Positions 1-8,487 of a stretch of DNA of 64,000 bases are shown here, piece after piece; positions within the stretch are counted from its first letter, which is position 1; every line of letters begins with the position of its first letter. The translations under genes and the position numbers were made by a program. Source of the stretch: an uncultured Lachnospiraceae bacterium (GTDB lineage Bacteria; Bacillota; Clostridia; Lachnospirales; Lachnospiraceae); NCBI GenBank assembly GCA_951802115.1, contig CATOPL010000008.1:62001-126000 (forward strand). The letters are read 5' to 3'. Below the pieces are notes generated by a model. It had not been told where the DNA came from and did not search any database. It worked only from the letters and a program-made list of their open reading frames with translations.

Positions 1-299
1 CCTTTCAGATCCTGACAGGCCTCATAATGAATCGTAATGATGTCTGCCCCGCAGCTGATAAATTCATCAATATAACGCTCCGGTTTTTCAATCATCAAAT
101 GAACGTCCAATATCAGATCCGTAACTTTGCGCACGGATCTGAGTACCGGCATTCCAAAAGAAATACTGGGGACAAACGCACCGTCCATAACATCGTAATG
201 CAGGTACTGTGCCCCGGCTTTTTTTACATGGTCAATATCCTCTTTTAAATGCGCAAAATCCGCTGACAAGATAGAGGGCGATAAATAATAATCCATCAT
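1..299 (-). CDS. rpe: Ribulose-phosphate 3-epimerase (N-terminal part, runs off the window)
   Basis: Interconverts ribulose-5-phosphate and xylulose-5-phosphate in the pentose phosphate pathway. Only the first 99 or so residues are inside the window. Family hallmarks visible are the opening [10 protein letters not shown], then [16 protein letters not shown] (metal-binding His and Asp) and [11 protein letters not shown], as expected for the first strands of this TIM barrel. The start ATG at 299 overlaps the rsgA stop by one base (TAATG) and has GGAG nine bases upstream inside rsgA, so the two are probably translationally coupled. It is the last visible gene of the murE-to-rpe housekeeping run. 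Confidence 0.93.
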   Translation of the reverse strand, partial: MMDYYLSPSILSADFAHLKEDIDHVKKAGAQYLHYDVMDGAFVPSISFGMPVLRSVRKVTDLILDVHLMIEKPERYIDEFISCGADIITIHYEACQDLK

Positions 300-1186
300 T
301 ATAAATATCTCCTTTTTTCTTTCTCCTGAAGTTCTCTGAACAATAACGTGTAACTGTCATACCGTTCTCTGCTGATCCTTCCTTCTTCCACAGAAGTTTT
401 CACTGCACATCCCGGTTCATTGATATGAACACAGCCCTGAAACCGGCACCTGCCTTCCCACTGTTCAAACTCCGGAAAACTGTACCTTAATTCTTCTTTT
501 TCCATATTTTTCTGTTCCAGTGAGCTGAATCCGGGAGTATCAAAAATATAACTTCCGTCTTCTATCCGGAACAGTTCGGAATGCCTGGTTGTATGTTTTC
601 CACGGTCAATCTTTTCACTGATTTTCCCTGTCTGCATACGGGCGCCGGGAACCAGCAGATTGATCAGTGTGGATTTCCCGACTCCGGAAGGACCGGCCAC
701 GGTCGTAATATGTCCCGACAGATGTTCTCTCAGCTCATCAATTCCTTCCAGGCAACGGGCACTGGTAAATAACAGTCTGTTTTTACATCCTGCATAGATC
801 TGCTGAAGTCTTTTTAAATCTTCTTCTGACGCCTCATCCTTCTTATTGAAACAAATGATCACATCGATCGACTGGCGGTCCATCATAACCAGAAACCGGT
901 CAAGCAATGACAGGTTCGGCTTTGGTTTTGCCGCGGCGAAAATGACCAGAGCCTGGTCAACATTTGCCACCGCCGGCCGGATCAATTCTGTACTGCGAGG
1001 AAGAATCCTGATAATATTTCCTTCCTTTTCTCCTTCATCAAGAATCTCAATCTCAACCGCATCGCCAACCAAAGGCTTTATCTTCTGATTACGGAAAACG
1101 CCTTTTGCCTTACATTCATAAAGCCCGCAGCCTTCTACATGCACATAGTAAAAGCCTGCAATCCCTTTCATGATTCTTCCCTGCAT
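299..1186 (-). CDS. rsgA: Ribosome small-subunit-dependent GTPase RsgA
   Basis: Circularly permuted GTPase that helps late maturation of the 30S subunit. The permuted motif order is visible: N-terminal OB-fold (residues about 1-65), then the G4 motif NKKD, then G1 [12 protein letters not shown] and G3 DTPGFSS. Near the C-terminus is a zinc-binding Cys/His cluster ([16 protein letters not shown]). The length, 295 residues, is normal for the family. The start MQGRI is kept because the segment [15 protein letters not shown] is the usual N-terminus in related bacteria. The gene starts 3 bases after the prkC stop and overlaps rpe by one base, so all are likely on one transcript. Confidence 0.95.
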   Translation of the reverse strand: MQGRIMKGIAGFYYVHVEGCGLYECKAKGVFRNQKIKPLVGDAVEIEILDEGEKEGNIIRILPRSTELIRPAVANVDQALVIFAAAKPKPNLSLLDRFLVMMDRQSIDVIICFNKKDEASEEDLKRLQQIYAGCKNRLLFTSARCLEGIDELREHLSGHITTVAGPSGVGKSTLINLLVPGARMQTGKISEKIDRGKHTTRHSELFRIEDGSYIFDTPGFSSLEQKNMEKEELRYSFPEFEQWEGRCRFQGCVHINEPGCAVKTSVEEGRISRERYDSYTLLFRELQEKEKRRYL

Positions 1187-1189
1187 CGC

Positions 1190-3280
1190 TTAATCCGCCG
1201 GAAGCCCCGGGACAGCCTCTTCCTGTCCCAGACTTATATATATCGTCACTGTTCCGTTCGGATCGACAGTCCCCGACGGATCATAACGGGTTACAAAGTC
1301 TTTTACAACCGAAGTACTCTGCTCCGAACCTTCTATAATATTGCCTCTGAATCCTGCCTGCTCCAGCTTTTCTCTTGCCTCTTCAAAGGTCATCCCCACA
1401 CTGACTGAAGGGACGGTAACCTGTTGCTGCCCGCGGCTGACAGAAATCGTAACGGTACTTCCAGGAGCCACAGAACTCCCTCTGTCCGGATTGGTGCTGA
1501 CAACCAGCCCGGCGCGCATTTCATCCGTATATACATCTTTTACCGCTACCTGAAAGCCGTGCGCCTGCAGTTCTCCGACAGCGCGGGACTCTTCATGTCC
1601 TATCACATCCGTCACAGTCACGTTTCCGGGCCCTTTGCTGATGACCAGATTTACAGACGCGCCTTTTTCCACACTTGTGTTGCCGGCCGGAGCCTGGCTG
1701 ATCACACTGCCGGCCGGAATCGTCTCACTGTTTTCTTCTGTTACGGTTCCCGTCTGCAGACCGACAGCAGCCAGCGCGTTTCTGGCGTTCGCTTCTGTCT
1801 GACCTTCTACCTTGGGTACAGTCACTGTTTCTTCAGCCGGCTTCTCTGGCTCTGAAGAAGACGCATTGTCTGAATTTGAAGAACTTCCTGTACCGGAACC
1901 TGTATCAGCGGTCACCACTTCCACCGAACTGCCCACCGCAATCCGTTCTCCTGCGCTCACATTCTGCTGTATAATCTGTCCCGGAGCATACTGACCGGAA
2001 CGCTCACTGCCTTTCAGTGTAATCGCAAGTCCCAGATTTCTAAGTTCTGTCTTCGCCTCGGTCATGGTCTTTCCGCGAAGCTCCGGCATGACAACCGTAT
2101 TTACGTCACCATCTGTTTCATCATCTCCGGACTCCTGCTCTGTCTGCTGACCCGACACCTCATCTTTTTCTTCTTTATTCCCAAGTCCCAGCATACGGGA
2201 CAGCAGGACAAGCATAACAACAACAATAATAACTGCCAGCGCCACGCCTGCAATCGTCATAATACGCTCTACCGCCGGACTTAATTCCTCGTCCTCATCT
2301 TCTTCGTCCTCATCTTCCTCATAATATTCGTCTTCTTCCTCGTCCGGCTCCTCGATCCGTTCGATTCTTCTTGATGACTTGACCTTTGCAGTGGTTCCCT
2401 TCTGCATGACCACTGTCCTTGCCTGAGAATCCAGATCTACCATCTGTACGAAATTTCCTTCCGGTTCCAGCAGAGACTGTTTCAGATCTGCCAGAAGGTC
2501 GCCGATATCCTGATACCGGCGGTCCGGACTTTTTTCCATACATTTTCTGATAATCTGTTCCAGACTGAATGGAACCTCATGATTAAAAGCAGTCGGCGGC
2601 ACCATCTTCTCCTGCAGATGTTTTACTGCAACCGCAACTGCCGTATCTCCGTCAAAAGGTACTCTTCCTGTTACCATTTCATACAGAACAACTCCCAGAG
2701 AATAAATATCGCTTCTGTGATCGACATATCCGCCTCTCGCCTGTTCCGGAGACGCGTAATGAACGGAACCCATAGCAGCAGAGGTAGTCGTCTGAGAGGT
2801 AGTCGCCTTGGCGATGCCAAAATCTGTAACTTTTACTTTTCCTTCTCTTGATATAATAATGTTCTGAGGCTTGATATCCCGGTGAACAATCTGATTATTA
2901 TGCGCCACTTCAAGACCGGCCGATACCTGAATGGCAATACTTGTCGCCTCCTTGACTGTAAGCTGTCCTTTCCGTTCAATATAGCTTTTCAGAGTGATCC
3001 CTTCCACCAGCTCCATAACGATATAATAAATCCCGTATTCGTCTCCCACATCATAGACGTTGACAATATTGGGATGAGCAAGTCCTGCTGCGGCCTGAGC
3101 CTCTTCTTTAAACTTTTTGATAAATCCCCTGTTCTCACGGAACTCTTCTTTCAAAACTTTTACTGCAACAAAGCGGTTGAGCTTATGGTCTTTTCCTTTG
3201 AAAACTTCGGCCATACCGCCGACCCCTACCCGTTCCAGGATTTCATAGCGGTCGCCTACAATCGTTCCCACTTTAATCAT
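1190..3280 (-). CDS. prkC: PASTA-domain serine/threonine protein kinase (PrkC/PknB type)
   Basis: Membrane Ser/Thr kinase that senses peptidoglycan fragments and controls growth, division and germination. The N-terminal Hanks kinase domain (about residues 10-275) has the P-loop GVGGMAEVF, the ATP lysine in VAVKVL (K41), HRDIKPQN (133-140) and DFG (153-155), followed by a Thr-rich activation loop. A strongly acidic juxtamembrane stretch, rich in Glu and Asp (about 315-340), precedes one membrane helix (about 342-365). Outside lie four PASTA repeats (about 400-690), each with the proline/glycine pattern of the family. It sits 15 bases downstream of its cognate phosphatase, the usual pairing. 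Confidence 0.95.
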   Translation of the reverse strand: MIKVGTIVGDRYEILERVGVGGMAEVFKGKDHKLNRFVAVKVLKEEFRENRGFIKKFKEEAQAAAGLAHPNIVNVYDVGDEYGIYYIVMELVEGITLKSYIERKGQLTVKEATSIAIQVSAGLEVAHNNQIVHRDIKPQNIIISREGKVKVTDFGIAKATTSQTTTSAAMGSVHYASPEQARGGYVDHRSDIYSLGVVLYEMVTGRVPFDGDTAVAVAVKHLQEKMVPPTAFNHEVPFSLEQIIRKCMEKSPDRRYQDIGDLLADLKQSLLEPEGNFVQMVDLDSQARTVVMQKGTTAKVKSSRRIERIEEPDEEEDEYYEEDEDEEDEDEELSPAVERIMTIAGVALAVIIVVVMLVLLSRMLGLGNKEEKDEVSGQQTEQESGDDETDGDVNTVVMPELRGKTMTEAKTELRNLGLAITLKGSERSGQYAPGQIIQQNVSAGERIAVGSSVEVVTADTGSGTGSSSNSDNASSSEPEKPAEETVTVPKVEGQTEANARNALAAVGLQTGTVTEENSETIPAGSVISQAPAGNTSVEKGASVNLVISKGPGNVTVTDVIGHEESRAVGELQAHGFQVAVKDVYTDEMRAGLVVSTNPDRGSSVAPGSTVTISVSRGQQQVTVPSVSVGMTFEEAREKLEQAGFRGNIIEGSEQSTSVVKDFVTRYDPSGTVDPNGTVTIYISLGQEEAVPGLPAD

Positions 3281-3295
3281 AATCCTACCTCACTG

Positions 3296-4024
3296 TTATT
3301 CTATTTCCACCAGTACCACTGCGATATTATCCATTCCACCATTCCTGTTCGCCTCCAGAATCAGCCGGCAGCTCACATCATAGATATTGCCTTCTTCCTG
3401 AATCAACCGGCAGAGTTCCGTATCCTCCACCATATTGCTGAGTCCGTCGGAGCACAGTAAATAACGATTCCCCCGATCTACATGAAAAGGAAACAAATCA
3501 ATCTCTGCCTCCTCCTGAATTCCAAGCGCCCTTGTAATAATATTTTTATCCGGATGATTTCTTGCCTCATACGGGCTTAGCTCCCCCTTACGCACCAGCT
3601 CCGCTACCAGAGAATGATCCTCTGATATCTGTCGGATTCCCTCCTGCGACACTTCATAAAGCCGGCTGTCCCCAATATTGACGGCCAAAGCTTCGTATCC
3701 GCAGATACTAAGCGCCACAAGGGTCGTGCCCATCCCGTAATAGTCTTCGCTTTCTCTTGACTTCTGAAGAAGCTGATAATTCGCATAGCGGACCGCTTTC
3801 TGAAGAATCAGCGCCGGTCTTACATCTGCGCACCGTTCTACTGCTTCCACTACCATACGGACACCGTATGAGGAAGCCAAGTCTCCTGCCTTATGTCCTC
3901 CCATCCCGTCTGCAACAATATAAAGATTCGGAAGATTCCCTACCGGTCCGTCGGAAGCGTACACATAATCCTGATTCACTTTTCTTCTGCGTCCAATATC
4001 TGTCATCGCAACCGATGTCTGCAT
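3296..4024 (-). CDS. prpC: PP2C-type serine/threonine phosphatase (Stp/PrpC)
   Basis: Metal-dependent protein phosphatase that reverses PrkC phosphorylation. The 242 residues form a single PP2C domain. Motifs seen are RRKVNQD near the N-terminus, the metal-binding VADGMGGHKAG, GTTLVAL, NIGDSRLY, SEDHSL, ITRALG, LLCSDGLS and the terminal GGMDNIAVVLVE. All metal-coordinating Asp and Gly positions look intact. The gene lies between rlmN and prkC, with only 6 and 15 bases on either side, which is the conserved arrangement in Firmicutes. Confidence 0.95.
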   Translation of the reverse strand: MQTSVAMTDIGRRRKVNQDYVYASDGPVGNLPNLYIVADGMGGHKAGDLASSYGVRMVVEAVERCADVRPALILQKAVRYANYQLLQKSRESEDYYGMGTTLVALSICGYEALAVNIGDSRLYEVSQEGIRQISEDHSLVAELVRKGELSPYEARNHPDKNIITRALGIQEEAEIDLFPFHVDRGNRYLLCSDGLSNMVEDTELCRLIQEEGNIYDVSCRLILEANRNGGMDNIAVVLVEIE

Positions 4025-4030
4025 AGGTGT

Positions 4031-5071
4031 TCACCTCACTTTTTCTGTATCCATATAACTTTTGCGCAACTGTCCGCAAGCGCCGTCGATATCGCGGCCC
4101 ATTTCTCTTCTAATAGTAACATTTATTCCTGATTTTTCAAGTTTATTTTTGAAATTGGTCACTGTATGATCATCCGGCTGCACAAAATCCCGCTCCCTGA
4201 CAGGATTAATCGGAATTAAATTCACATGACAGTTCAGCGGTTTAAGCAATGCTGCCAGCTCCTCTGCATCCTCCCTGCCGTCGTTTATGCCGTCCGCCAG
4301 ACTATATTCAAAGGTTATCCGGCGCCCGGTCTGCTCAAAATAATACCTGCAGGCATCCAGTACCTCTGAAAGCTCATATTTGTTCGCAACCGGCATAATC
4401 TTTCTTCTTTTTTCCTGATTTGATGCATGAAGCGATAATGCCAGTGTAATCTGCAGCTTCTCATCTGCAAGCCGCCTGATCCCCGGAACAATCCCGCAGG
4501 TAGATACCGTTATGTTTCTCTGACTGATGTGCAGACCGCCTTCACCTGTCAGAAGCTGTATAAAGCAAAGCAGCTCGTCATAATTATCAAGCGGTTCTCC
4601 GGTTCCCATGACAACAACATTGCTCACCCGCTCCTTTGACCACTTCTGAATCTGATACACCTGATCCAGCATTTCCGAAGCTCTGAGGTTTCTTTCCAGC
4701 CCGTTTAAAGTCGATGCGCAGAACCGGCAGCCCATCCGACAGCCCGCCTGTGAAGAAATACAGACCGAATTGCCATAATAATATTTCATCAGTACGCTTT
4801 CAATTACATTTCCATCCGGAAGACGAAATAAAAACTTACAGGTTCCATCCTGTTTGGATTTTTGTACCTTCACTATTTCAAGAGCGGTCAGTTCATATCT
4901 GTTTTTCAGTTTTTCCCGGAGCGGCTTTGAAAGATTGCTCATCTCGTCAAAACTGTCCACAAGTTTTTCATGAATCCAGCCATAGAGCTGTTTTGCCCGG
5001 AATTTAGGCTCTCCAAGTTCTTCCATCTCTTTTTGCAGCTCTAACAGCGTCTGAGATTTTATGTCAGTCAT
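4031..5071 (-). CDS. rlmN: Dual-specificity 23S rRNA/tRNA adenine-C2 methyltransferase RlmN
   Basis: Radical SAM enzyme that methylates C2 of A2503 in 23S rRNA and A37 of some tRNAs. The radical SAM cluster CRMGCRFCAST (CxxxCxxC) is clear, with GTGEPLDNYD and the C-terminal resolving cysteine region DIDGACGQL. I place the start at ATG 5071 (346 residues, beginning MTDIKSQ) rather than 24 bases upstream, because GGAGAG lies 8 bases before it. The gene overlaps the end of rsmB by 8 bases, which suggests coupled translation. Confidence 0.95.
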   Translation of the reverse strand: MTDIKSQTLLELQKEMEELGEPKFRAKQLYGWIHEKLVDSFDEMSNLSKPLREKLKNRYELTALEIVKVQKSKQDGTCKFLFRLPDGNVIESVLMKYYYGNSVCISSQAGCRMGCRFCASTLNGLERNLRASEMLDQVYQIQKWSKERVSNVVVMGTGEPLDNYDELLCFIQLLTGEGGLHISQRNITVSTCGIVPGIRRLADEKLQITLALSLHASNQEKRRKIMPVANKYELSEVLDACRYYFEQTGRRITFEYSLADGINDGREDAEELAALLKPLNCHVNLIPINPVRERDFVQPDDHTVTNFKNKLEKSGINVTIRREMGRDIDGACGQLRKSYMDTEKVR

Positions 5072-6353
5072 GTAATAATCTCTCCATTTTTGCAATATAA
5101 AATCCGTCCCATGGGTCCACCCCCGGAAGCATCTGTACCTGCTCTTTCAGAGAAAACGGATAATGCTCCAGAAACCAGTATGTATTCCCTTCGTTTTCCT
5201 GTCTGTGTACCGTACAGGTACTGTATATCAGCGTTCCATTGGGCTTTACATACTGCCATACGGTACTCAGTATCTCTCTCTGAAGTTTTACCAGTTCCGC
5301 CTGCTGCCCGGGAGTCATACGATATTTCAGATCCGTCTTTTTTCTCAGAACTCCCAGCCCCGAACACGGAAGATCAGCAAGAACTACGTCTGCCTTTCCC
5401 ACTGATTCTTTATCCAAAACAGACGCGTCCATTTTTACCGCTTTTATATTTTCCGCTCCCATACGTTTTACGTTTTCCTCTATCAGACTGACCTTGCTTT
5501 CCGTCAGATCCCGCGCTTCTATCATACCGCTCCCATCCATCAGCTCAGCAAGATGCAGACTTTTTCCTCCCGGAGCCGCGCAGACGTCGATACAATAATC
5601 TCCGGGGCCGGGCGCCGCCATCAATGCCGCTTTCATAGAACTTACATCCTGTATCTGAAAAAGTCCTTCCCGAAAAGACGGCAGTGCGCGCAGATGATCA
5701 TAGCCGGATATGGTAAGCGCGCAGTCTACCCCTTCGACTTCCTGAACGCAGACTCCCTCTGACAGAAGTCTTTCCATCAGCTGCTTTCTGGAAATACGCC
5801 TGAGATTCACTCTGACAGCAAGCGGTTTCTCTTCATACTGGCTCTGCATCATCCGAACAGCCGTTTCTTCCCCGTATTCTTCGATCCACTGATCTACGAT
5901 CCACTGCGGCAGTGAATATTTCACTGACAGATCCGAACAGGATATTGTTTCTTTTCCCCTTGCTATGGCGCGCAGAACACCGTTTACAAATCCTTTCAGA
6001 TTGCCGAATCCTTTTTTCTGCGCAAGCCTGACCGCTTCATTGCAGACGGCGGCGTCCGGGATCCGATCCATGTAAAAAAGCTGGTAAACAGACATCCGAA
6101 GGATATTTTTTATCACCGGCTTCATTCTGTCCACCGGGGTTTTTGAATATTGCCCGATCGCATAATCCATCTCCAGCATCCGCTCAATGGTTCCTTCTGT
6201 AAGTCGGGTCAAAAAAGCCCGGTCCTGTTTATCCAGATACTGATATTTTTCAAGTGCGCTTCCAAGCGCCATATGACTGAAACTCCTGCCGGAAGTAATC
6301 TCCAGCAGGAGTTCCAGAGCAAGTGCCCTGATATTTACTGTTTTATCAGTCAC
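5064..6353 (-). CDS. rsmB: 16S rRNA (cytosine-967-C5)-methyltransferase RsmB
   Basis: SAM-dependent rRNA methyltransferase. The N-terminal NusB-like RNA-binding domain (about residues 1-140) is followed by a Rossmann methyltransferase domain with CAAPGGKSLHLAEL (SAM binding), DLPCSGLG (motif IV cysteine) and YSTCTVHRQENE (motif VI catalytic cysteine). The start is a GTG at 6353, giving 429 residues: GGAGG lies 8 bases upstream, and the family begins with a short lead into the NusB fold. The longer in-frame extension to 6422 is Cys-rich junk that lies inside the upstream peptidase gene. The gene overlaps that upstream gene by 8 bases. Confidence 0.93.
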   Translation of the reverse strand: MTDKTVNIRALALELLLEITSGRSFSHMALGSALEKYQYLDKQDRAFLTRLTEGTIERMLEMDYAIGQYSKTPVDRMKPVIKNILRMSVYQLFYMDRIPDAAVCNEAVRLAQKKGFGNLKGFVNGVLRAIARGKETISCSDLSVKYSLPQWIVDQWIEEYGEETAVRMMQSQYEEKPLAVRVNLRRISRKQLMERLLSEGVCVQEVEGVDCALTISGYDHLRALPSFREGLFQIQDVSSMKAALMAAPGPGDYCIDVCAAPGGKSLHLAELMDGSGMIEARDLTESKVSLIEENVKRMGAENIKAVKMDASVLDKESVGKADVVLADLPCSGLGVLRKKTDLKYRMTPGQQAELVKLQREILSTVWQYVKPNGTLIYSTCTVHRQENEGNTYWFLEHYPFSLKEQVQMLPGVDPWDGFYIAKMERLLHD

Positions 6354-7035
6354 GATTTCTACCTCCAAACAGCAGCGACAGACGAAGCAGTGACAGAATA
6401 GAGGCCGCTGCTGCCGCCACATAGGTCATCGCCGCCGCCGACAGTACTTTTCTTGTAGACTTGAGTTCCATATCCGACAACATATGCGTATTTCCCAGAA
6501 TATCCACAGCCCTGGCAGAAGCATTAAATTCTACCGGGAGCGTGATCAGCTGAAACAGCGTTCCGCAGGCAAAACACAAAAGTCCCACCTGGATAAGCAC
6601 GTCAGAGCTTCCAAGAACAAGCCCTAGAATAAGAATCGGTATCGCTGCTTTTGTTCCGATATTCGCCGCTGGTACAAACACGCTGCGAAGTCTGAGCGGT
6701 ACATATCCTTCCCTGTGCTGAATCGCATGACCGCATTCATGAGCCGCTACCCCCACCGCTGCCACAGAAGCCGATCCATACACCATATCGGACAGACGAA
6801 GCACCTTTCTGCCAGGATCATAATGGTCGGTCAGATTGCCGCCGATATGTTCAATCTGCACATCGTAGATACCGGCTCCATTCAGAATCCTGCGTGCCGC
6901 TTCCGCTCCCGTAAGTCCCGACATACTCCGAACCTGCGCATATTTCCTGTAAGTAGTGTTTACCCGCATGGACGCCCACATGGACAAAAAAGCACCGATC
7001 AGCACCAGTATATAAGTTGCGTCATAATAAAACAT
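6346..7035 (-). CDS. Membrane zinc metallopeptidase (YugP family, COG2738)
   Basis: Putative membrane-embedded neutral zinc peptidase of 229 residues. It has an N-terminal membrane helix, the zinc-binding HExxH motif in AAHECGHAIQH (about residue 110), then two to three hydrophobic helices (ILILGLVLGSSDVLIQVGLL and later) and a C-terminal helix. The substrate is unknown for the family. I chose ATG 7035 over the TTG six bases upstream because GGGAGG is 7 bases from the ATG but almost touches the TTG. It sits between fmt and rsmB, a common placement in Lachnospiraceae, and overlaps rsmB. Confidence 0.88.
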   Translation of the reverse strand: MFYYDATYILVLIGAFLSMWASMRVNTTYRKYAQVRSMSGLTGAEAARRILNGAGIYDVQIEHIGGNLTDHYDPGRKVLRLSDMVYGSASVAAVGVAAHECGHAIQHREGYVPLRLRSVFVPAANIGTKAAIPILILGLVLGSSDVLIQVGLLCFACGTLFQLITLPVEFNASARAVDILGNTHMLSDMELKSTRKVLSAAAMTYVAAAAASILSLLRLSLLFGGRNRD

Positions 7036-7050
7036 AGACAAACCTCCCGT

Positions 7051-7992
7051 CTAATTTTCCTGACCCAGAATCACACCCGGCTCAATAAAAAATCCTCTTA
7101 AGAACGCGCCGATATCCATCCGCTTTCTGCCTTCAAGCTGAAGCGTTTTTACAGCCAGCACTCCATCGCCGGTCTGAACGGTCAGGGAATCCTTTGTCAC
7201 TTCCAGTATTTCACCGCAGACACCCTTTGATACATCGGTACAGACTACCTCGCCTTCCCATATTTTCAGCGTCCTGCCATTCAGCTTTGTATAAGCACTC
7301 GGCCATGGATTCAGGCCGCGAATCAGACGTTCGATAGACACAGCGCTTTTCGTCCAGTCAATGATACCCATATTTTTAGTAAGCATGGAGGCATAAGCCG
7401 TCGTGGCATCTCCCTGCTCCTGCGGCACGATTGTTCCGGCTTTCAGCTGACACAGCGTTTCCACACAGAGTTTTTCACCTGCTTCTGAAAGTTTGTCAAA
7501 CAGACTTCCCCCGGTCTCCTTCTCATCCAGCGGCACAACCGTTTTCAAAAGCATCGCTCCTGTATCCAGTCCTTCATCCATCTGCATGGTAGTCACTCCG
7601 GTTTCTTTTTCTCCGTTTATGACTGCCCACTGAATCGGCGCCGCACCGCGGTACGCAGGCAGCAGGGACGCGTGAACATTGATACAGCCATACGTTTTCA
7701 TCTCAAGAATCTGCTTCGGAATCAACTGTCCGAATGCCACAACAACTATCACATCTGCTTTTACACGCTCCAAAAAGTGTATGGATTCTTTATCCCGAAT
7801 CTTCTCCGGCTGATAGACCAAAAGACCATACTCCAAAGCCGTCTCTTTCACCGGAGAAAACTGTACCGCATGTCCCCTGCCTTTTGGCTTGTCCGGCTGA
7901 GTTACCACCATGGTAATCTGATGGCCTGCTTTGATCAGAGCTTTCAACGTTCCCACTGCAAAATCCGGAGTCCCCATGAATATCACATTCAT
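7051..7992 (-). CDS. fmt: Methionyl-tRNA formyltransferase
   Basis: Transfers a formyl group from 10-formyl-tetrahydrofolate to initiator Met-tRNA. The N-terminal formyltransferase fold has MGTPDFAVGTL and the catalytic Asn-His region NVHASLLPAYRGAAPIQWA, followed by TGVTTMQMDEGLDTG with the catalytic Asp. The C-terminal OB-like tRNA-binding domain contains GLNPWPSAY. At 313 residues it is full length. It follows def by 6 bases, so the two enzymes that add and remove the formyl group are co-expressed. Confidence 0.96.
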   Translation of the reverse strand: MNVIFMGTPDFAVGTLKALIKAGHQITMVVTQPDKPKGRGHAVQFSPVKETALEYGLLVYQPEKIRDKESIHFLERVKADVIVVVAFGQLIPKQILEMKTYGCINVHASLLPAYRGAAPIQWAVINGEKETGVTTMQMDEGLDTGAMLLKTVVPLDEKETGGSLFDKLSEAGEKLCVETLCQLKAGTIVPQEQGDATTAYASMLTKNMGIIDWTKSAVSIERLIRGLNPWPSAYTKLNGRTLKIWEGEVVCTDVSKGVCGEILEVTKDSLTVQTGDGVLAVKTLQLEGRKRMDIGAFLRGFFIEPGVILGQEN

Positions 7993-7998
7993 CCCTGT

Positions 7999-8478
7999 CT
8001 ATTCCTCCTCATCTTCCTCCTGCGTCACATCATGCAGTCCTCCCTCTACAATATCCACATAGAGCTTTCCGTCCAGATGTTCGCACTCATGACAGATCGC
8101 ACGGGCCAGAAGCTCAGTCCCGTCCAGTTCATAGTGTTCCCCGTCTTCATCCATAAAACGTACCGTCACTTCATTCGGACGCGTCACCTGACCGGCTTTT
8201 CCCGGAATGCTCAGACACCCTTCGTCCCCGGTCTGACTTCCCTCTTCTCTGACAATTCTGGGATTCACCATCACCAGAGGTCCGTCGCCAACATCGATTA
8301 CTACAACCCTCTTTAAAATTCCGACCTGAGGAGCTGCCAGACCCACGCCGTCCTTTTCGTACATGGTTTCCAGCATGTCGTCAATCAGTTCCCTGATCTT
8401 CGGTGTGATCTCTTTTACTTCCCTGCTTGTCTTACGAAGGATCGGATCTCCTTCCAGTCTTAAATTCCGAATTGCCAT
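7999..8478 (-). CDS. def: Peptide deformylase
   Basis: Metal enzyme that removes the formyl group from nascent proteins. The three family motifs are present: motif 1 GVGLAAPQVG, motif 2 EGCLSIPG (metal Cys) and motif 3 HECEHLDG (HExxH, metal His and catalytic Glu). At 159 residues it is a type 1/short deformylase with an acidic C-terminal tail. The start MAIRNLRLEGDPILRK is typical. The gene lies 9 bases after priA and directly before fmt. Confidence 0.96.
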   Translation of the reverse strand: MAIRNLRLEGDPILRKTSREVKEITPKIRELIDDMLETMYEKDGVGLAAPQVGILKRVVVIDVGDGPLVMVNPRIVREEGSQTGDEGCLSIPGKAGQVTRPNEVTVRFMDEDGEHYELDGTELLARAICHECEHLDGKLYVDIVEGGLHDVTQEEDEEE

Positions 8479-8487
8479 AATTTCCTC